From contig NZ_MUHX01000001.1 of assembly GCF_002007215.1 (NCBI RefSeq), positions 1 to 64,000 of the forward strand: a DNA stretch of 64,000 bases, given 5' to 3'. Both the position numbers and the translations under genes were made by a program. This document shows, in pieces, positions 15,484-23,362 of the stretch. The notes beneath the pieces are model-generated. The model was not told the origin of the DNA and did not search any database. It was given only the letters and a program-made list of their open reading frames with translations. The DNA comes from Pyramidobacter sp. C12-8 (GTDB lineage: Bacteria > Synergistota > Synergistia > Synergistales > Dethiosulfovibrionaceae). The stretch's first letter is position 1, and every line of letters begins with the position of its first letter.

Positions 15484-16352
15484 TCGCCGCGGCGGATCTT
15501 GGCGGGCACACGCTGACGGCCGGGCTGGTCGAAAGCGGGCGCGTGCTGCGCAAAAAGACCGTGCCGACGTCGCCGCCGCGCACGCCGTCAGCCGTCTGTG
15601 CGGCGCTGGCGGCGCTGCTGGCGGAACTGGAAGCCGGCGACGCGCCGCTGGTCATGGGCGTGCCGGGCATGGTGCTCGACGGCCGGAGCATCGGCTGCTG
15701 CCCGAACCTGAACGGCTGGGACGGGCTGACGGACTATGCCCTTGGCGAACTGACCGGGCGCGAAACGTCCCTCGCCAACGACTGCGACTGCGCGGCCTTA
15801 GGCGAGATGCGCGGCGGCGCGGCGCGGGGGCTGAAAGACTTCGTCTTCTGCGCGCTGGGCACCGGCGTGGGCGGCGCCGTGATCGTCGGCGGACGGCTCG
15901 TGCGCGGCCGGCTCGGCCGCACCGGCGAGATCGGCCACTTCCCGCTGCTGGAGGACCGCGGCTGCGGCTGCGGCGGGCGCGGCCACGTGGAAAGCTTTTT
16001 TTCCGCCGACGTTCTGGAACGCGCCGGCGAGAAATACGGCTATGGGGGCGACATGAGAACCCTCTGGGAACAGCGCGAGAACGCCTGGCTGGCTCGTCCT
16101 TTCGCCGAGGGACTGCGCGCGCTGGCCTGCGCCTTTACGACGCTGACCCATCTGCTCGACCCCGAGGCGATCGTCGTCGGCGGCGGCCTGTCGCATCTCG
16201 ACGGTTTGCTCGACGACCTGCGCGACTACATGCAGCCGCTGCTCTCGCCCGTGTACCGCCCGGGGCCGGAGATACGGCTGGCGCTCCTCGGCGAGGACGC
16301 GCCGCTGCTCGGCGCCGAAGCTCTGTGGGCGGAAGTTCACCCGAACGGGTGA
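15480..16352 (+). CDS. ROK family protein (sugar kinase-like)
   Basis: The 290-residue protein has the ROK core: the phosphate-1 loop ADLGGHTLTAGLVESG (residues 4-19), the catalytic Asp region ANDCDCAALGE near residue 100, and the glycine-rich GTGVGGAVIVGGRLVRGRLGRTGEIGH. The zinc motif reads CGCGGRGHVES (near 165), where the usual third Cys of CxCGxxGCxE is His. The site could still bind zinc. ROK kinases phosphorylate glucose, N-acetylmannosamine or similar sugars. This divergent copy is coupled by ATGA overlap to a thioesterase, so its substrate is unclear and could be unusual. Confidence 0.8.
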   Translation: MIAAADLGGHTLTAGLVESGRVLRKKTVPTSPPRTPSAVCAALAALLAELEAGDAPLVMGVPGMVLDGRSIGCCPNLNGWDGLTDYALGELTGRETSLANDCDCAALGEMRGGAARGLKDFVFCALGTGVGGAVIVGGRLVRGRLGRTGEIGHFPLLEDRGCGCGGRGHVESFFSADVLERAGEKYGYGGDMRTLWEQRENAWLARPFAEGLRALACAFTTLTHLLDPEAIVVGGGLSHLDGLLDDLRDYMQPLLSPVYRPGPEIRLALLGEDAPLLGAEALWAEVHPNG

Positions 16353-16449
16353 TGAGATCTGCCGGGATTGGCTTTACAATCAGTTCAGTTTCACGTTCCG
16401 CGTCGTAAATCTAAAATCAAGGAAACGATCCGAAAGGAGAGATTGATTC

Positions 16450-17259
16450 ATGAAAAAGCTTTGCGCTCTGTGTCTTTCCCTGTGCTCCGTCCTGACGGCC
16501 GCGGCCGCCTTTGCCGCCGTGCCGCCTGCGCCTCAGCAGGTCCAGCAGCGGCCGAACGAGATCCTGCCGCGCGACGGGAAGCTGCCCGAACTGTCCCACG
16601 ATCACAGCGACAAATGTCCGCCGCTTGACAAGGACAAGGTGCACATCGTCTGCATCCTCGACCGTTCCGGCTCGATGCAGCACCTCACCGGCGACACCAT
16701 CGGCGGCTACAACAGCTTCATCGACAAGCAGCGCCAGGAAGTCGCTTCGGCCGTGGTTACCACGGTGCTGTTCGACCACCAGTACGAGATCCTTTACAGC
16801 GACAAGCCGATCAAGGACGTGGCGGCGCTCACCGAGAAGGAGTACTTCGCCCGCGGCAGCACGGCGCTGCTCGACGCGGTGGGGCGGACGGTTTTGCAGG
16901 TGGACGGCGACTTCAAGAAAAACGGGACCTGTCCCAAGTCGGAGTTGGTGATCTTTATGATCATGACCGACGGGCTGGAAAACGCCAGCCGCGAGTTCAG
17001 CCGCGCCGCCGTCAAGAAGCTTGTCTCCGACGCGCAGGAAAAGTACGGCTGGCAGTTCATCTTCATGGGCGCCAACATCGATTCCGTGGCCGAAGCCGGT
17101 TCGCTGGGCATCCGCAAAGAAGCCGCCATGGACTACGCCGCCGATTCCAAGGGCGTGGGCGCCGTCTATGAGAGCGCCGGCGAAGCGGTGAAAATGCTTC
17201 GCGAGAAAGGGCAGCTCGACGGCAGCTGGAAAAAGGCTCCGGCGCCCGAAAAGAAATAA
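16450..17259 (+). CDS. secreted von Willebrand factor A domain protein
   Basis: The 269-residue product has a signal peptide (MKKLCALCLSLCSVLTAAAAFA, cleavage near residue 22), a proline/glutamine-rich linker and a vWA domain from about residue 60 to 240. The MIDAS motif is intact: DRSGSMQ (near 74-80), the Thr in a GSTALLDAVG loop, and MTDGLENAS. vWA domains with a complete MIDAS bind a divalent ion and protein ligands; here they act outside the cytoplasm. It sits alone between terminator-like hairpins, with AAAGGAGAG before the ATG. No partner protein is adjacent, so the role is unknown. Confidence 0.85.
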   Translation: MKKLCALCLSLCSVLTAAAAFAAVPPAPQQVQQRPNEILPRDGKLPELSHDHSDKCPPLDKDKVHIVCILDRSGSMQHLTGDTIGGYNSFIDKQRQEVASAVVTTVLFDHQYEILYSDKPIKDVAALTEKEYFARGSTALLDAVGRTVLQVDGDFKKNGTCPKSELVIFMIMTDGLENASREFSRAAVKKLVSDAQEKYGWQFIFMGANIDSVAEAGSLGIRKEAAMDYAADSKGVGAVYESAGEAVKMLREKGQLDGSWKKAPAPEKK

Positions 17260-17276
17260 CGTCGTGTAGAATAAGT

Positions 17277-17308
17277 GCCGGAGAACTCTTTCGCAAAGAG
17301 TTCTCCGG
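17277..17308 (+). terminator. hairpin terminator after the vWA gene
   Basis: GCCGGAGAACTCTTT pairs perfectly with AAAGAGTTCTCCGGC (15 bp). The T-tract is poor, but the position fits a terminator. Confidence 0.7.
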
Positions 17309-17339
17309 CACGTTTCATTCAAATCGGAGGAAGTCGAAA

Positions 17340-17825
17340 ATGAAAAAGAAACTGATCGTTGCCGTCATTTTGTGCCTGACTTTCGCCCTGCCGGGAAGCA
17401 GCGCGCCGAGAGAGCGCTGGGAAGTCGGCGAAGTGGACACGGCTTTCAAACTGGTGGGGCCAAATCACAAAGTCGTCGTCGAAGCGTTCCGCGATCCTGA
17501 TTTTCCCTCGATCGTGTGCTACGTCTCCTACGCCAAGTCCGGCGGCGTCTCGGGCGCCCTGGGGCTGGCCGAGGATCCGGCGCGGTTCTCGCTCTCCATC
17601 GTGCGGACCGGGCGCGAGCCCATCGTTCCCGACACACGCCAGAAAAAGGAGACGCAGGTGTTCAAGTCCCGCTCGGCCATCTTCCGCAAGATGAAGGTCG
17701 TGCGCTTTTACGACGGCGAGACCGACTGCTTCGTCTATCTCGCCACCTCCACGCTGCTGCTCGACGGCAGCCCTTTCAACGCCATCGCCGTGATCCCTCT
17801 GAGGGCGTCCGTAAGCGCGAAATGA
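17340..17825 (+). CDS. creA: CreA family periplasmic protein
   Basis: The 161-residue protein has a short signal peptide (MKKKLIVAVILCLTFALPGSS) and the CreA pattern: EVGEVDTAFKLVGPNHKVVVEAFRDPDFPSIVCYVSYAKSGGVSGALGLAEDPA, then an arginine/lysine-rich FRKMKVVRFYD strand and a C-terminal NAIAVIPL. CreA is a conserved small exported protein of unknown function, first named from the E. coli cre locus. Two Cys are present in the mature region. AATCGGAGGAAG precedes the start. It is close to the CsoR/CopA genes but separated from them by a regulated promoter. Confidence 0.85.
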   Translation: MKKKLIVAVILCLTFALPGSSAPRERWEVGEVDTAFKLVGPNHKVVVEAFRDPDFPSIVCYVSYAKSGGVSGALGLAEDPARFSLSIVRTGREPIVPDTRQKKETQVFKSRSAIFRKMKVVRFYDGETDCFVYLATSTLLLDGSPFNAIAVIPLRASVSAK

Positions 17826-17866
17826 CGGGCTTATGACGTGCTGCGCACAGTTTTGCCGTCGGGCGC

Positions 17867-17895
17867 TTGACAAATACCTTATATGGGTATATTGT
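17867..17895 (+). promoter_or_regulatory. csoR-copA promoter with CsoR operator in the spacer
   Basis: TTGACA (17867-17872) and TATTGT (17890-17895) are 17 bp apart. The spacer is the imperfect palindrome ATACCTTATATGGGTAT (17874-17890), which fits operators of the CsoR/RcnR family. Apo-CsoR would block RNA polymerase until copper binds. Confidence 0.75.
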
Positions 17896-17929
17896 GTGTC
17901 TGAAATGAAACAAGGAGGGAATTGAAGAC

Positions 17930-18235
17930 ATGAAAGAAAACAACTGCGAAAACGTCCGCCGTACCAAGGAGCGCTCGCCCGAAGAGTACCGCAAGCTGAT
18001 CAACCGCCTCAGCCGCATCGAGGGACAGATCCGCGGCATCAAGGGCATGGTGGAAAAGAGCGCCTATTGTCCGGAGATCCTGATCCAGTGTTCGGCCGTC
18101 ACGGCGGCGATGAACGCCTTCAACCGCGAGCTGTTGGCGAACCACATCCGTTCCTGCGTGCTCGACGACATCCGGGCAGGGCGGGAGAAAACGATCGACG
18201 AGCTGCTGGCGACGCTGCAGAAGCTGATGAAGTGA
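17930..18235 (+). CDS. csoR: copper-sensing CsoR-family repressor
   Basis: The 101-residue all-helical protein belongs to the CsoR/RcnR (DUF156) family: INRLSRIEGQIRGIKGMVEKSAYC, then ILIQCSAVTAAMNAFNRELLANHIRSCV. The Cu(I) ligands Cys47, His72 and Cys76 occupy the expected positions of the Cys-His-Cys site. An extra N-terminal Cys6 and an internal Cys54 are also present. The family represses copper efflux genes and releases DNA on binding Cu(I). Here the gene is first in the operon with a CopA ATPase and has a matching operator in its own promoter, so autoregulation is likely. Family relatives that sense other signals exist, but the context favours copper. Confidence 0.88.
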   Translation: MKENNCENVRRTKERSPEEYRKLINRLSRIEGQIRGIKGMVEKSAYCPEILIQCSAVTAAMNAFNRELLANHIRSCVLDDIRAGREKTIDELLATLQKLMK

Positions 18236-18270
18236 CGGCGATTTTTTTTGCGGGAAAAGAGGTTTTCGCG

Positions 18271-20808
18271 ATGGAGCAATACAACGTCACGGGCATGAGC
18301 TGCGCGGCCTGCAGCGCCCGCGTGGAAAAGGCCGTGTCGAAGGTGCCCGGCGTCAGCTCCGTTTCCGTCAGCCTGCTGACCAACTCCATGGGCGTGGAGG
18401 GAACGGCGTCCGAAGCGGCGATCGTCAGAGCCGTGGAAGAGGCGGGCTACGGCGCCTCGCTCAAGGGCGCCGCGAAGCCCTCCGCCGCGGCGAAGCTGGC
18501 CGAAGACGAGGAGGCGCTGAAAGACCGCGAGACGCCGGCGCTCAAACGCCGCCTTTTCGCGTCGCTGGGCTTCCTGGGGGCGCTGATGTACCTTTCCATG
18601 GGACATTCGATGTGGGGCTGGCCGCTGCCGCAGTTCTTCGACGGCAATCCCGTCGCCGCGGGACTGGCGCAGATGATCCTGGCGGCCGTCGTCATGCTCG
18701 TCAACAAGAAGTTTTTCACCAGCGGCTTCAAGGGGCTGATGCACGGCGCGCCCAACATGGACACGCTGGTGGCGCTCGGTTCGGCGGCGTCGTTCGCCTA
18801 CAGCGTCGCGGCTTTGTTCCTGATGACCGGCGCGCAGGCGCGGGGCGACGCGGCCGCGGCGGCGCGCTATCTGCACGAGTTCTATTTCGAGTCGGCGGCC
18901 ATGATCCTGACGCTGATCACCGTCGGCAAAATGCTCGAGGCCCGCTCCAAGGGACGCACCACCGACGCCCTCAAAGGGCTGATGAAACTGGCTCCCCAAA
19001 CCGCCACGCTGCTTCGAGACGGCGCCGAGACTGTCGTGCCGATCGACCGCGTGCAGGTCGGCGACGAGTTCGCCGTCCATCCCGGCGAGAACGTGCCCGT
19101 CGACGGCGTGATCCTCGACGGCCATTCCGCCGTCAACGAAGCGGCGCTCACCGGCGAAAGCGTTCCCGTCGACAAGGCTCCCGGCGACAAAGTCAGCGCC
19201 GCCACGGTGAACCAGTCCGGCTACCTCCGCTGCCGCGCCGCCCGCGTCGGCGAGGACACCACGCTGTCGCAGATCATCCGCATGGTCAGCGACGCCGCGG
19301 CCACCAAAGCGCCGATTGCCAAAGTTGCCGACAAGGTGTCGGGCGTCTTCGTCCCCGCCGTGATCGCCGTTGCCCTGTTGACCGTCGCCGTGTGGTGGCT
19401 GCTGGGCGAAGAGTTCGGTTTCGCTCTGGCCCGCGGCATTTCCGTGCTGGTCATCTCCTGCCCTTGCGCGCTGGGGCTGGCCACGCCCGTGGCGATCATG
19501 GTCGGCAACGGCATGGGCGCGCGCCACGGGATCCTCTTCAAGACCGCCGCCTCGCTCGAGGCCGCCGGCCGCGTGCAGATCGTGGCGCTCGACAAGACCG
19601 GCACCATCACCAGCGGCGAGCCGGAAGTGACCGACCTTCTGCCCGCCGGGGGCGCGAGCGAACGGGAACTGCTCGAGCTGGCCTGCGCGCTGGAAAGCAA
19701 GAGCGAGCACCCGCTGGCCCGCGCCGTGATGCGGAAAAGCTGCGACGAAGGCCTGACCGCGGCGGAGGTGGGCGACTTCCGCGCCCTGCCCGGCAACGGC
19801 CTGACCGCCACGTTGAACGGCGAAGAACTGCTCGGCGGCAGCCTCGCATTTATCGCCGGCCGCGCCGCCGTGCCCGAAGAGATGAATGCCAAGGCCGAAG
19901 CGCTGGCGGGACAGGGCAAGACACCGCTGCTTTTCACGCGCGGCGGAAGGTTCATGGGCGTCATCGCCGTGGCCGATACCATCAAGGAAGACAGCCCGCA
20001 GGCCGTGAAGGAACTTCAGGACATGGGCATCCGCGTCGTCATGCTCACCGGCGACAACGAACGCACCGCTCGCGCCATCGGCGCGCAGGCCGGCGTCGAT
20101 CAGGTCGTGGCGGGCGTGCTGCCCGACGGTAAGGAAGCCGTGATCCGCGAGCTGCAGAAACGCGGCAAGACCGCCATGGTCGGCGACGGCATCAACGACG
20201 CCCCCGCCCTCACCCGCGCCGACACCGGCATCGCCATCGGCGCCGGCACCGACGTCGCCATCGACGCCGCCGACGTCGTACTGATGAACAGCCGCCTCAG
20301 CGACGTTCCCGCCGCCGTGCGCCTGAGCCGCGCCACGCTGCGCAACATCCACGAGAACCTGTTCTGGGCTTTCTTCTACAACGTCGTCGGCATCCCGCTG
20401 GCGGCCGGCGCCTGGATCTCCCTGCTGGGCTGGAAGATGAGCCCCATGTTCGGCGCCGCGGCCATGAGCCTGTCGAGCTTCTGCGTCGTATCCAACGCGC
20501 TCCGGCTGAACTTCTTCGACCTGCGCAGCGCGAAAAAGGATAAAAAAATCCGGCCCGTGGGGCTGGATCAGATCGAATCGGAAAAGGAGAATGGACCAAT
20601 GACCAAGACACTGAACGTTGAAGGCATGATGTGCGGACACTGCGAAGCCCGCGTCAAAAAGGCCCTGGAAGCCGTGGAAGGCGTCGCCTCCGCCGAAGTC
20701 AGCCACGAAAAAGGCACCGCCGTCGTCACGCTGAGCAAGGACGTCCCCGACGCCGTGTTGAAAAAAGCCGTCGAGGACCAGGACTACGCCGTTACCGCGG
20801 TGAAGTGA
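18271..20808 (+). CDS. copA: copper-exporting P1B-type ATPase fused to a C-terminal CopZ domain
   Basis: The 845-residue protein begins with a heavy-metal-associated domain (GMSCAACSARV, residues 8-18). It then has the P-type ATPase core: TGES near 293, the metal-gating SCPCALGLATPV near 395, DKTGTIT near 440, SEHPLARAV near 479 and GDGINDAPAL near 637. After the last membrane span and a basic linker (AKKDKKIRPVG), the frame continues without a stop into a complete CopZ-like domain (MTKTLNVEGMMCGHCEARV, residue 777 onward). The CPC motif and csoR upstream indicate Cu(I) export from the cytoplasm. A consistent reading is that a separate copZ gene became fused in frame. The ATG at 18271 is 35 bp after csoR. 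Confidence 0.93.
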   Translation: MEQYNVTGMSCAACSARVEKAVSKVPGVSSVSVSLLTNSMGVEGTASEAAIVRAVEEAGYGASLKGAAKPSAAAKLAEDEEALKDRETPALKRRLFASLGFLGALMYLSMGHSMWGWPLPQFFDGNPVAAGLAQMILAAVVMLVNKKFFTSGFKGLMHGAPNMDTLVALGSAASFAYSVAALFLMTGAQARGDAAAAARYLHEFYFESAAMILTLITVGKMLEARSKGRTTDALKGLMKLAPQTATLLRDGAETVVPIDRVQVGDEFAVHPGENVPVDGVILDGHSAVNEAALTGESVPVDKAPGDKVSAATVNQSGYLRCRAARVGEDTTLSQIIRMVSDAAATKAPIAKVADKVSGVFVPAVIAVALLTVAVWWLLGEEFGFALARGISVLVISCPCALGLATPVAIMVGNGMGARHGILFKTAASLEAAGRVQIVALDKTGTITSGEPEVTDLLPAGGASERELLELACALESKSEHPLARAVMRKSCDEGLTAAEVGDFRALPGNGLTATLNGEELLGGSLAFIAGRAAVPEEMNAKAEALAGQGKTPLLFTRGGRFMGVIAVADTIKEDSPQAVKELQDMGIRVVMLTGDNERTARAIGAQAGVDQVVAGVLPDGKEAVIRELQKRGKTAMVGDGINDAPALTRADTGIAIGAGTDVAIDAADVVLMNSRLSDVPAAVRLSRATLRNIHENLFWAFFYNVVGIPLAAGAWISLLGWKMSPMFGAAAMSLSSFCVVSNALRLNFFDLRSAKKDKKIRPVGLDQIESEKENGPMTKTLNVEGMMCGHCEARVKKALEAVEGVASAEVSHEKGTAVVTLSKDVPDAVLKKAVEDQDYAVTAVK
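20599..20808 (+). CDS. copZ: possible free CopZ chaperone from an internal start in copA
   Basis: Inside the copA frame, ATG 20599 is preceded by AAAAGGAG with about 9 bases spacing. It opens exactly the 69-residue HMA domain MTKTLNVEGMMCGHCEARV... that equals a normal CopZ. The ribosome binding site is strong for an in-frame internal position, so the copper chaperone may still be made on its own besides the fused form. The domain is certain; independent translation is inferred. Confidence 0.55.
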   Translation: MTKTLNVEGMMCGHCEARVKKALEAVEGVASAEVSHEKGTAVVTLSKDVPDAVLKKAVEDQDYAVTAVK

Positions 20809-20955
20809 ACTTTTCACAAAAAAGAACGGATAAAAAATGGCCGGATCTCGATGAACTTGGGGCATTGCGATCTGGCCATGTCTGGCGTACTCTCCAGCGG
20901 CCTGAGGAACGAAAACGCTGCCTGTCACCGCTTCGGGCTTCTGCGTCTTAAGAAA

Positions 20956-21015
20956 ACGTCAAGAACAAGAGAGGGCGAAGTCCGTACGGACTTCGCCCTC
21001 TCTTGTTCTTGACGT
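20956..21015. repeat. 60-bp perfect palindrome
   Basis: Two 30-base arms starting ACGTCAAGAACAAGAG are exact reverse complements with no spacer; the centre is at 20985/20986 (TCCGT|ACGGA). No T-tract follows either arm. It could be a very strong transcription block after copA, a recombination hot spot or a hairpin-forming element. It lies at the edge of the lower-GC region. Confidence 0.9.
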
Positions 21016-21339
21016 CTCAGCGTCAACGGACGATGGGCTTTCATGCCGAAATGTCACGGGGCGCCCTTCTTGGTCTGATGCATCTCTGGGTAGCTGATTT
21101 TTTTTCAGTCTTAACTTGGTCCTTTTATATCAATTGTTCTTGTATGCCAGTTTAATTTTCGCTTTTTTGTTCTCAGTAATTTTCATGTTTTAAGCCATTT
21201 TAGATCAATTTAGACATGTTATAAGCTGCGGTAATATTAGCTTGTTTTGCCAAGAAACAATATTAGGCGTTAGTATTGAAGAGAACTTTTGAGGTGCGCC
21301 TTTTTATTGAAGATAATTACAATGCATGAAAATCTTTTC

Positions 21340-21395
21340 TTGACAAAGAACGTATGCCGTGATATTGTCTGACTGTCAGACAATATCACGGCATA
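21340..21395 (+). promoter_or_regulatory. promoter overlapped by 43-bp inverted-repeat operator
   Basis: TTGACA (21340-21345) and TATTGT (21363-21368) are 17 bp apart. A perfect inverted repeat of 21-base arms (TATGCCGTGATATTGTCTGAC) with a 1-nt centre spans 21353-21395 and covers the -10. Transcription would start near its centre, so only one arm is transcribed. It therefore acts as DNA, as an operator, rather than as an RNA hairpin. The inner TTGTCTGAC-T-GTCAGACAA core is a plausible site for the GntR-FCD regulator encoded at 25.9 kb. Confidence 0.75.
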
Positions 21396-21518
21396 AATAA
21401 CTTTTATAGGCCGCGACTTCTCAAAGAACATGACTTACGGCAGCCATGTTCCTGTGATTCTCGGCGTTTTGTAGTCGCATGGCAGTTTGTTCTATATTTT
21501 TAGCGAGGAGGATTGGAT

Positions 21519-22607
21519 ATGTTGAGATTTGCAATGCTTGGCAGCGGCAACGGGGCACGTGCATGGTGCGCTCAGATTAGCGCCGCTGGTTATCCGATTG
21601 TCATGTGGGAGCCGCTTGATAATGTGCCGGATTTCCCGACACTACACGAGAAAAAAACGATTTCCCTCGTCGGAGACATTCAGGTCACAGGACACCTTCA
21701 CGCTGTGACGCGCGATATCAAAGAAGCTATGGATGGCGCTTCGATTGTCGTTGTGAACGTACCCTCGTTCGCTCACGGGCCTATCTTTGAAAAGATGATT
21801 CCGTTCCTCAAGGACGGTCAGCATATCGTCATCGTGCCGGGCAACTTCGGTGCGTACCGTCTCAAGACGATGATGAGCAAAATGGGCTGCAAGGCTCGAA
21901 TCTCGATTTCTACGGTAGAGACTCAGCCCTACGCCTGCCGCATTTGTGCTGTTGACAAGGTAAACATCAACAAGCGCAAGACGGCTATCTACCTCGCTAC
22001 GTCGCCGGCTTCAGCGGCCCCGGAAATACTTGACATCCTGAACTCTGCATTTGCCGGATACGTCAAGTACAAGAAGGCCGATCACATCCTTGCACTCGAC
22101 ATGTCCAACATCAATTTTACAATGCATCCGTATCCCGTGATTCTGAACTGGGGTGCGATTGAGCAGCGCGGTGACACATGGCGTCACTACATCGACGGGA
22201 TCACGCCACTCATCAGCGAGCAAATGCACGAACTGGACAAGGAACGTGTCGCAATTGGTGCGGCCTGCGGTTTTAAGCTTGATGGTTTTCTTGAGCTGAT
22301 GAAGATGTACTACGGCAACAATAGCAGCAAGAATATTTTCGAGTATGTGCACAGCCCTGAGACGCCGTATTCTGATCTCGTTGGTCAGAGCGTTCGTAGC
22401 CGTTATATTACAGAAGACGTGCCGGGGGTCATCATGCCGATCGCCTGCATCGCGCGCAAGGCAGGAACGAGGTCACCGAGGGCGGACTTGATTGTTAACT
22501 TCTGTTCGCAGCTGCATGGTACCGATTACTGGCATCAAGGCACAACGCTCGAGTCTATAGGCATTGCCGACAAGTCTATCGACGAAATCATCAATATGCT
22601 GACATAG
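21519..22607 (+). CDS. octopine/nopaline (opine) dehydrogenase family protein, copy 1
   Basis: The 362-residue protein starts with a Rossmann motif MLRFAMLGSGNGARAWCAQISAAG, followed by a VVVNVPSFAH segment near residue 82. The second half is the C-terminal helical opine-dehydrogenase domain: DMSNINFTMHPYPVILNWGAIEQRGDTWRHYIDGITP, with the characteristic Asn and His around residue 200, and SRYITEDVPGVIMPIACIARKAG near 300. The family catalyses reversible NAD(P)-dependent formation or cleavage of N-(1-carboxyalkyl) amino acids, or reduction of related 2-oxo compounds. It is the first gene after the palindromic operator and precedes a TRAP transporter. A catabolic role on an imported acidic amino-acid conjugate is inferred. 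The ATG at 21519 has GAGGAGG upstream. Confidence 0.85.
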   Translation: MLRFAMLGSGNGARAWCAQISAAGYPIVMWEPLDNVPDFPTLHEKKTISLVGDIQVTGHLHAVTRDIKEAMDGASIVVVNVPSFAHGPIFEKMIPFLKDGQHIVIVPGNFGAYRLKTMMSKMGCKARISISTVETQPYACRICAVDKVNINKRKTAIYLATSPASAAPEILDILNSAFAGYVKYKKADHILALDMSNINFTMHPYPVILNWGAIEQRGDTWRHYIDGITPLISEQMHELDKERVAIGAACGFKLDGFLELMKMYYGNNSSKNIFEYVHSPETPYSDLVGQSVRSRYITEDVPGVIMPIACIARKAGTRSPRADLIVNFCSQLHGTDYWHQGTTLESIGIADKSIDEIINMLT

Positions 22608-22819
22608 GCTAATTCTGTAGGTTCTGCACTTGTTTCAAGTCTGAAATAGTTTTTCAATTCAAGCGCATGGTACTTGAGGAAGCATGTGGGCGTCGGAAAA
22701 CATATATTTTGGGTTTCGTCATTTTTGCAGCTCAGTGGTTTTGTGTCCATTATTCTATCCTGTTGCGACTTTCATGGGCTTAAAAATAGAAGAGCGTTCA
22801 CGACATAAGGAGGGGAAAC

Positions 22820-23362
22820 ATGAAAAGTATGACAATTGTTCGAGCAAAATGGATTCGTGGGCTTGACCATGTCATTGATGCGGTTATTGTCATCGCTCTG
22901 CTCGCGGTTACGGCGCTCATGTTTGTCCAGGTTGTTATGAGATATGTTCTGCGCTCGCCGCTTATGGGCATCGAAGAGCTTAACAACTTTCCAACGACAT
23001 GGTTGTACTTGATGGCCGCCGTGAAAGCCTCTTCCGAAAAGGGGCAGCTTGTTGCGAGAGTACTAGAGATCTTTTGCAAGAGGGTACGTAGTATTTACGC
23101 TATTCGTATCATTGCCTCTATTGCTTCGACAGTTATCCTGTGCTGGCTCACGTGGTGGGGCTGGGATTACCTCAAGTATGCTCTCCGCGTCGGTAAGAAG
23201 ACGGATATCCTATTTATCCCAATGATCTACTATGAAGTGACGGTATTCATTGCGTTTGCTCTTATGCTGTTCTACACAATCGTCGAAATGCAGGAGTGCG
23301 TTCAGCAGTACCGGATGACGCCTACGGACGCCCTTGTCCCGAAACATCAGGAGGTGGCCTAA
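22820..23362 (+). CDS. dctQ: TRAP transporter small permease (DctQ)
   Basis: The 180-residue protein has four membrane spans (about residues 20-42, 58-75, 95-118, 138-160) and the DctQ pattern: AVTALMFVQVVMRYVLRSPLMGIEELNNF in the first half, then a GQLVARV loop. It is the small membrane subunit of a tripartite ATP-independent periplasmic transporter. The next gene, for the large subunit, begins on the base after the stop codon, so the two are tightly coupled. AAGGAGGGG precedes the ATG. The 212-bp gap from the opine-dehydrogenase-like gene has no gene. Confidence 0.92.
   Translation: MKSMTIVRAKWIRGLDHVIDAVIVIALLAVTALMFVQVVMRYVLRSPLMGIEELNNFPTTWLYLMAAVKASSEKGQLVARVLEIFCKRVRSIYAIRIIASIASTVILCWLTWWGWDYLKYALRVGKKTDILFIPMIYYEVTVFIAFALMLFYTIVEMQECVQQYRMTPTDALVPKHQEVA

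Larger units (their letters stand above)
20809..21518. other. 710-bp intergenic junction with large palindromes
   Basis: No gene is supported. The stretch marks the change from GC-rich to AT-richer sequence. It contains an imperfect hairpin around 20850-20880, a 60-bp perfect palindrome (20956-21015), and a 43-bp inverted repeat overlapping a promoter (21340-21395). Confidence 0.7.

Noticed and set aside
18064-20928. 954-codon minus-strand frame opposite copA
   Set aside because: The plus-strand frame has every P-type ATPase motif; the antisense frame has none.
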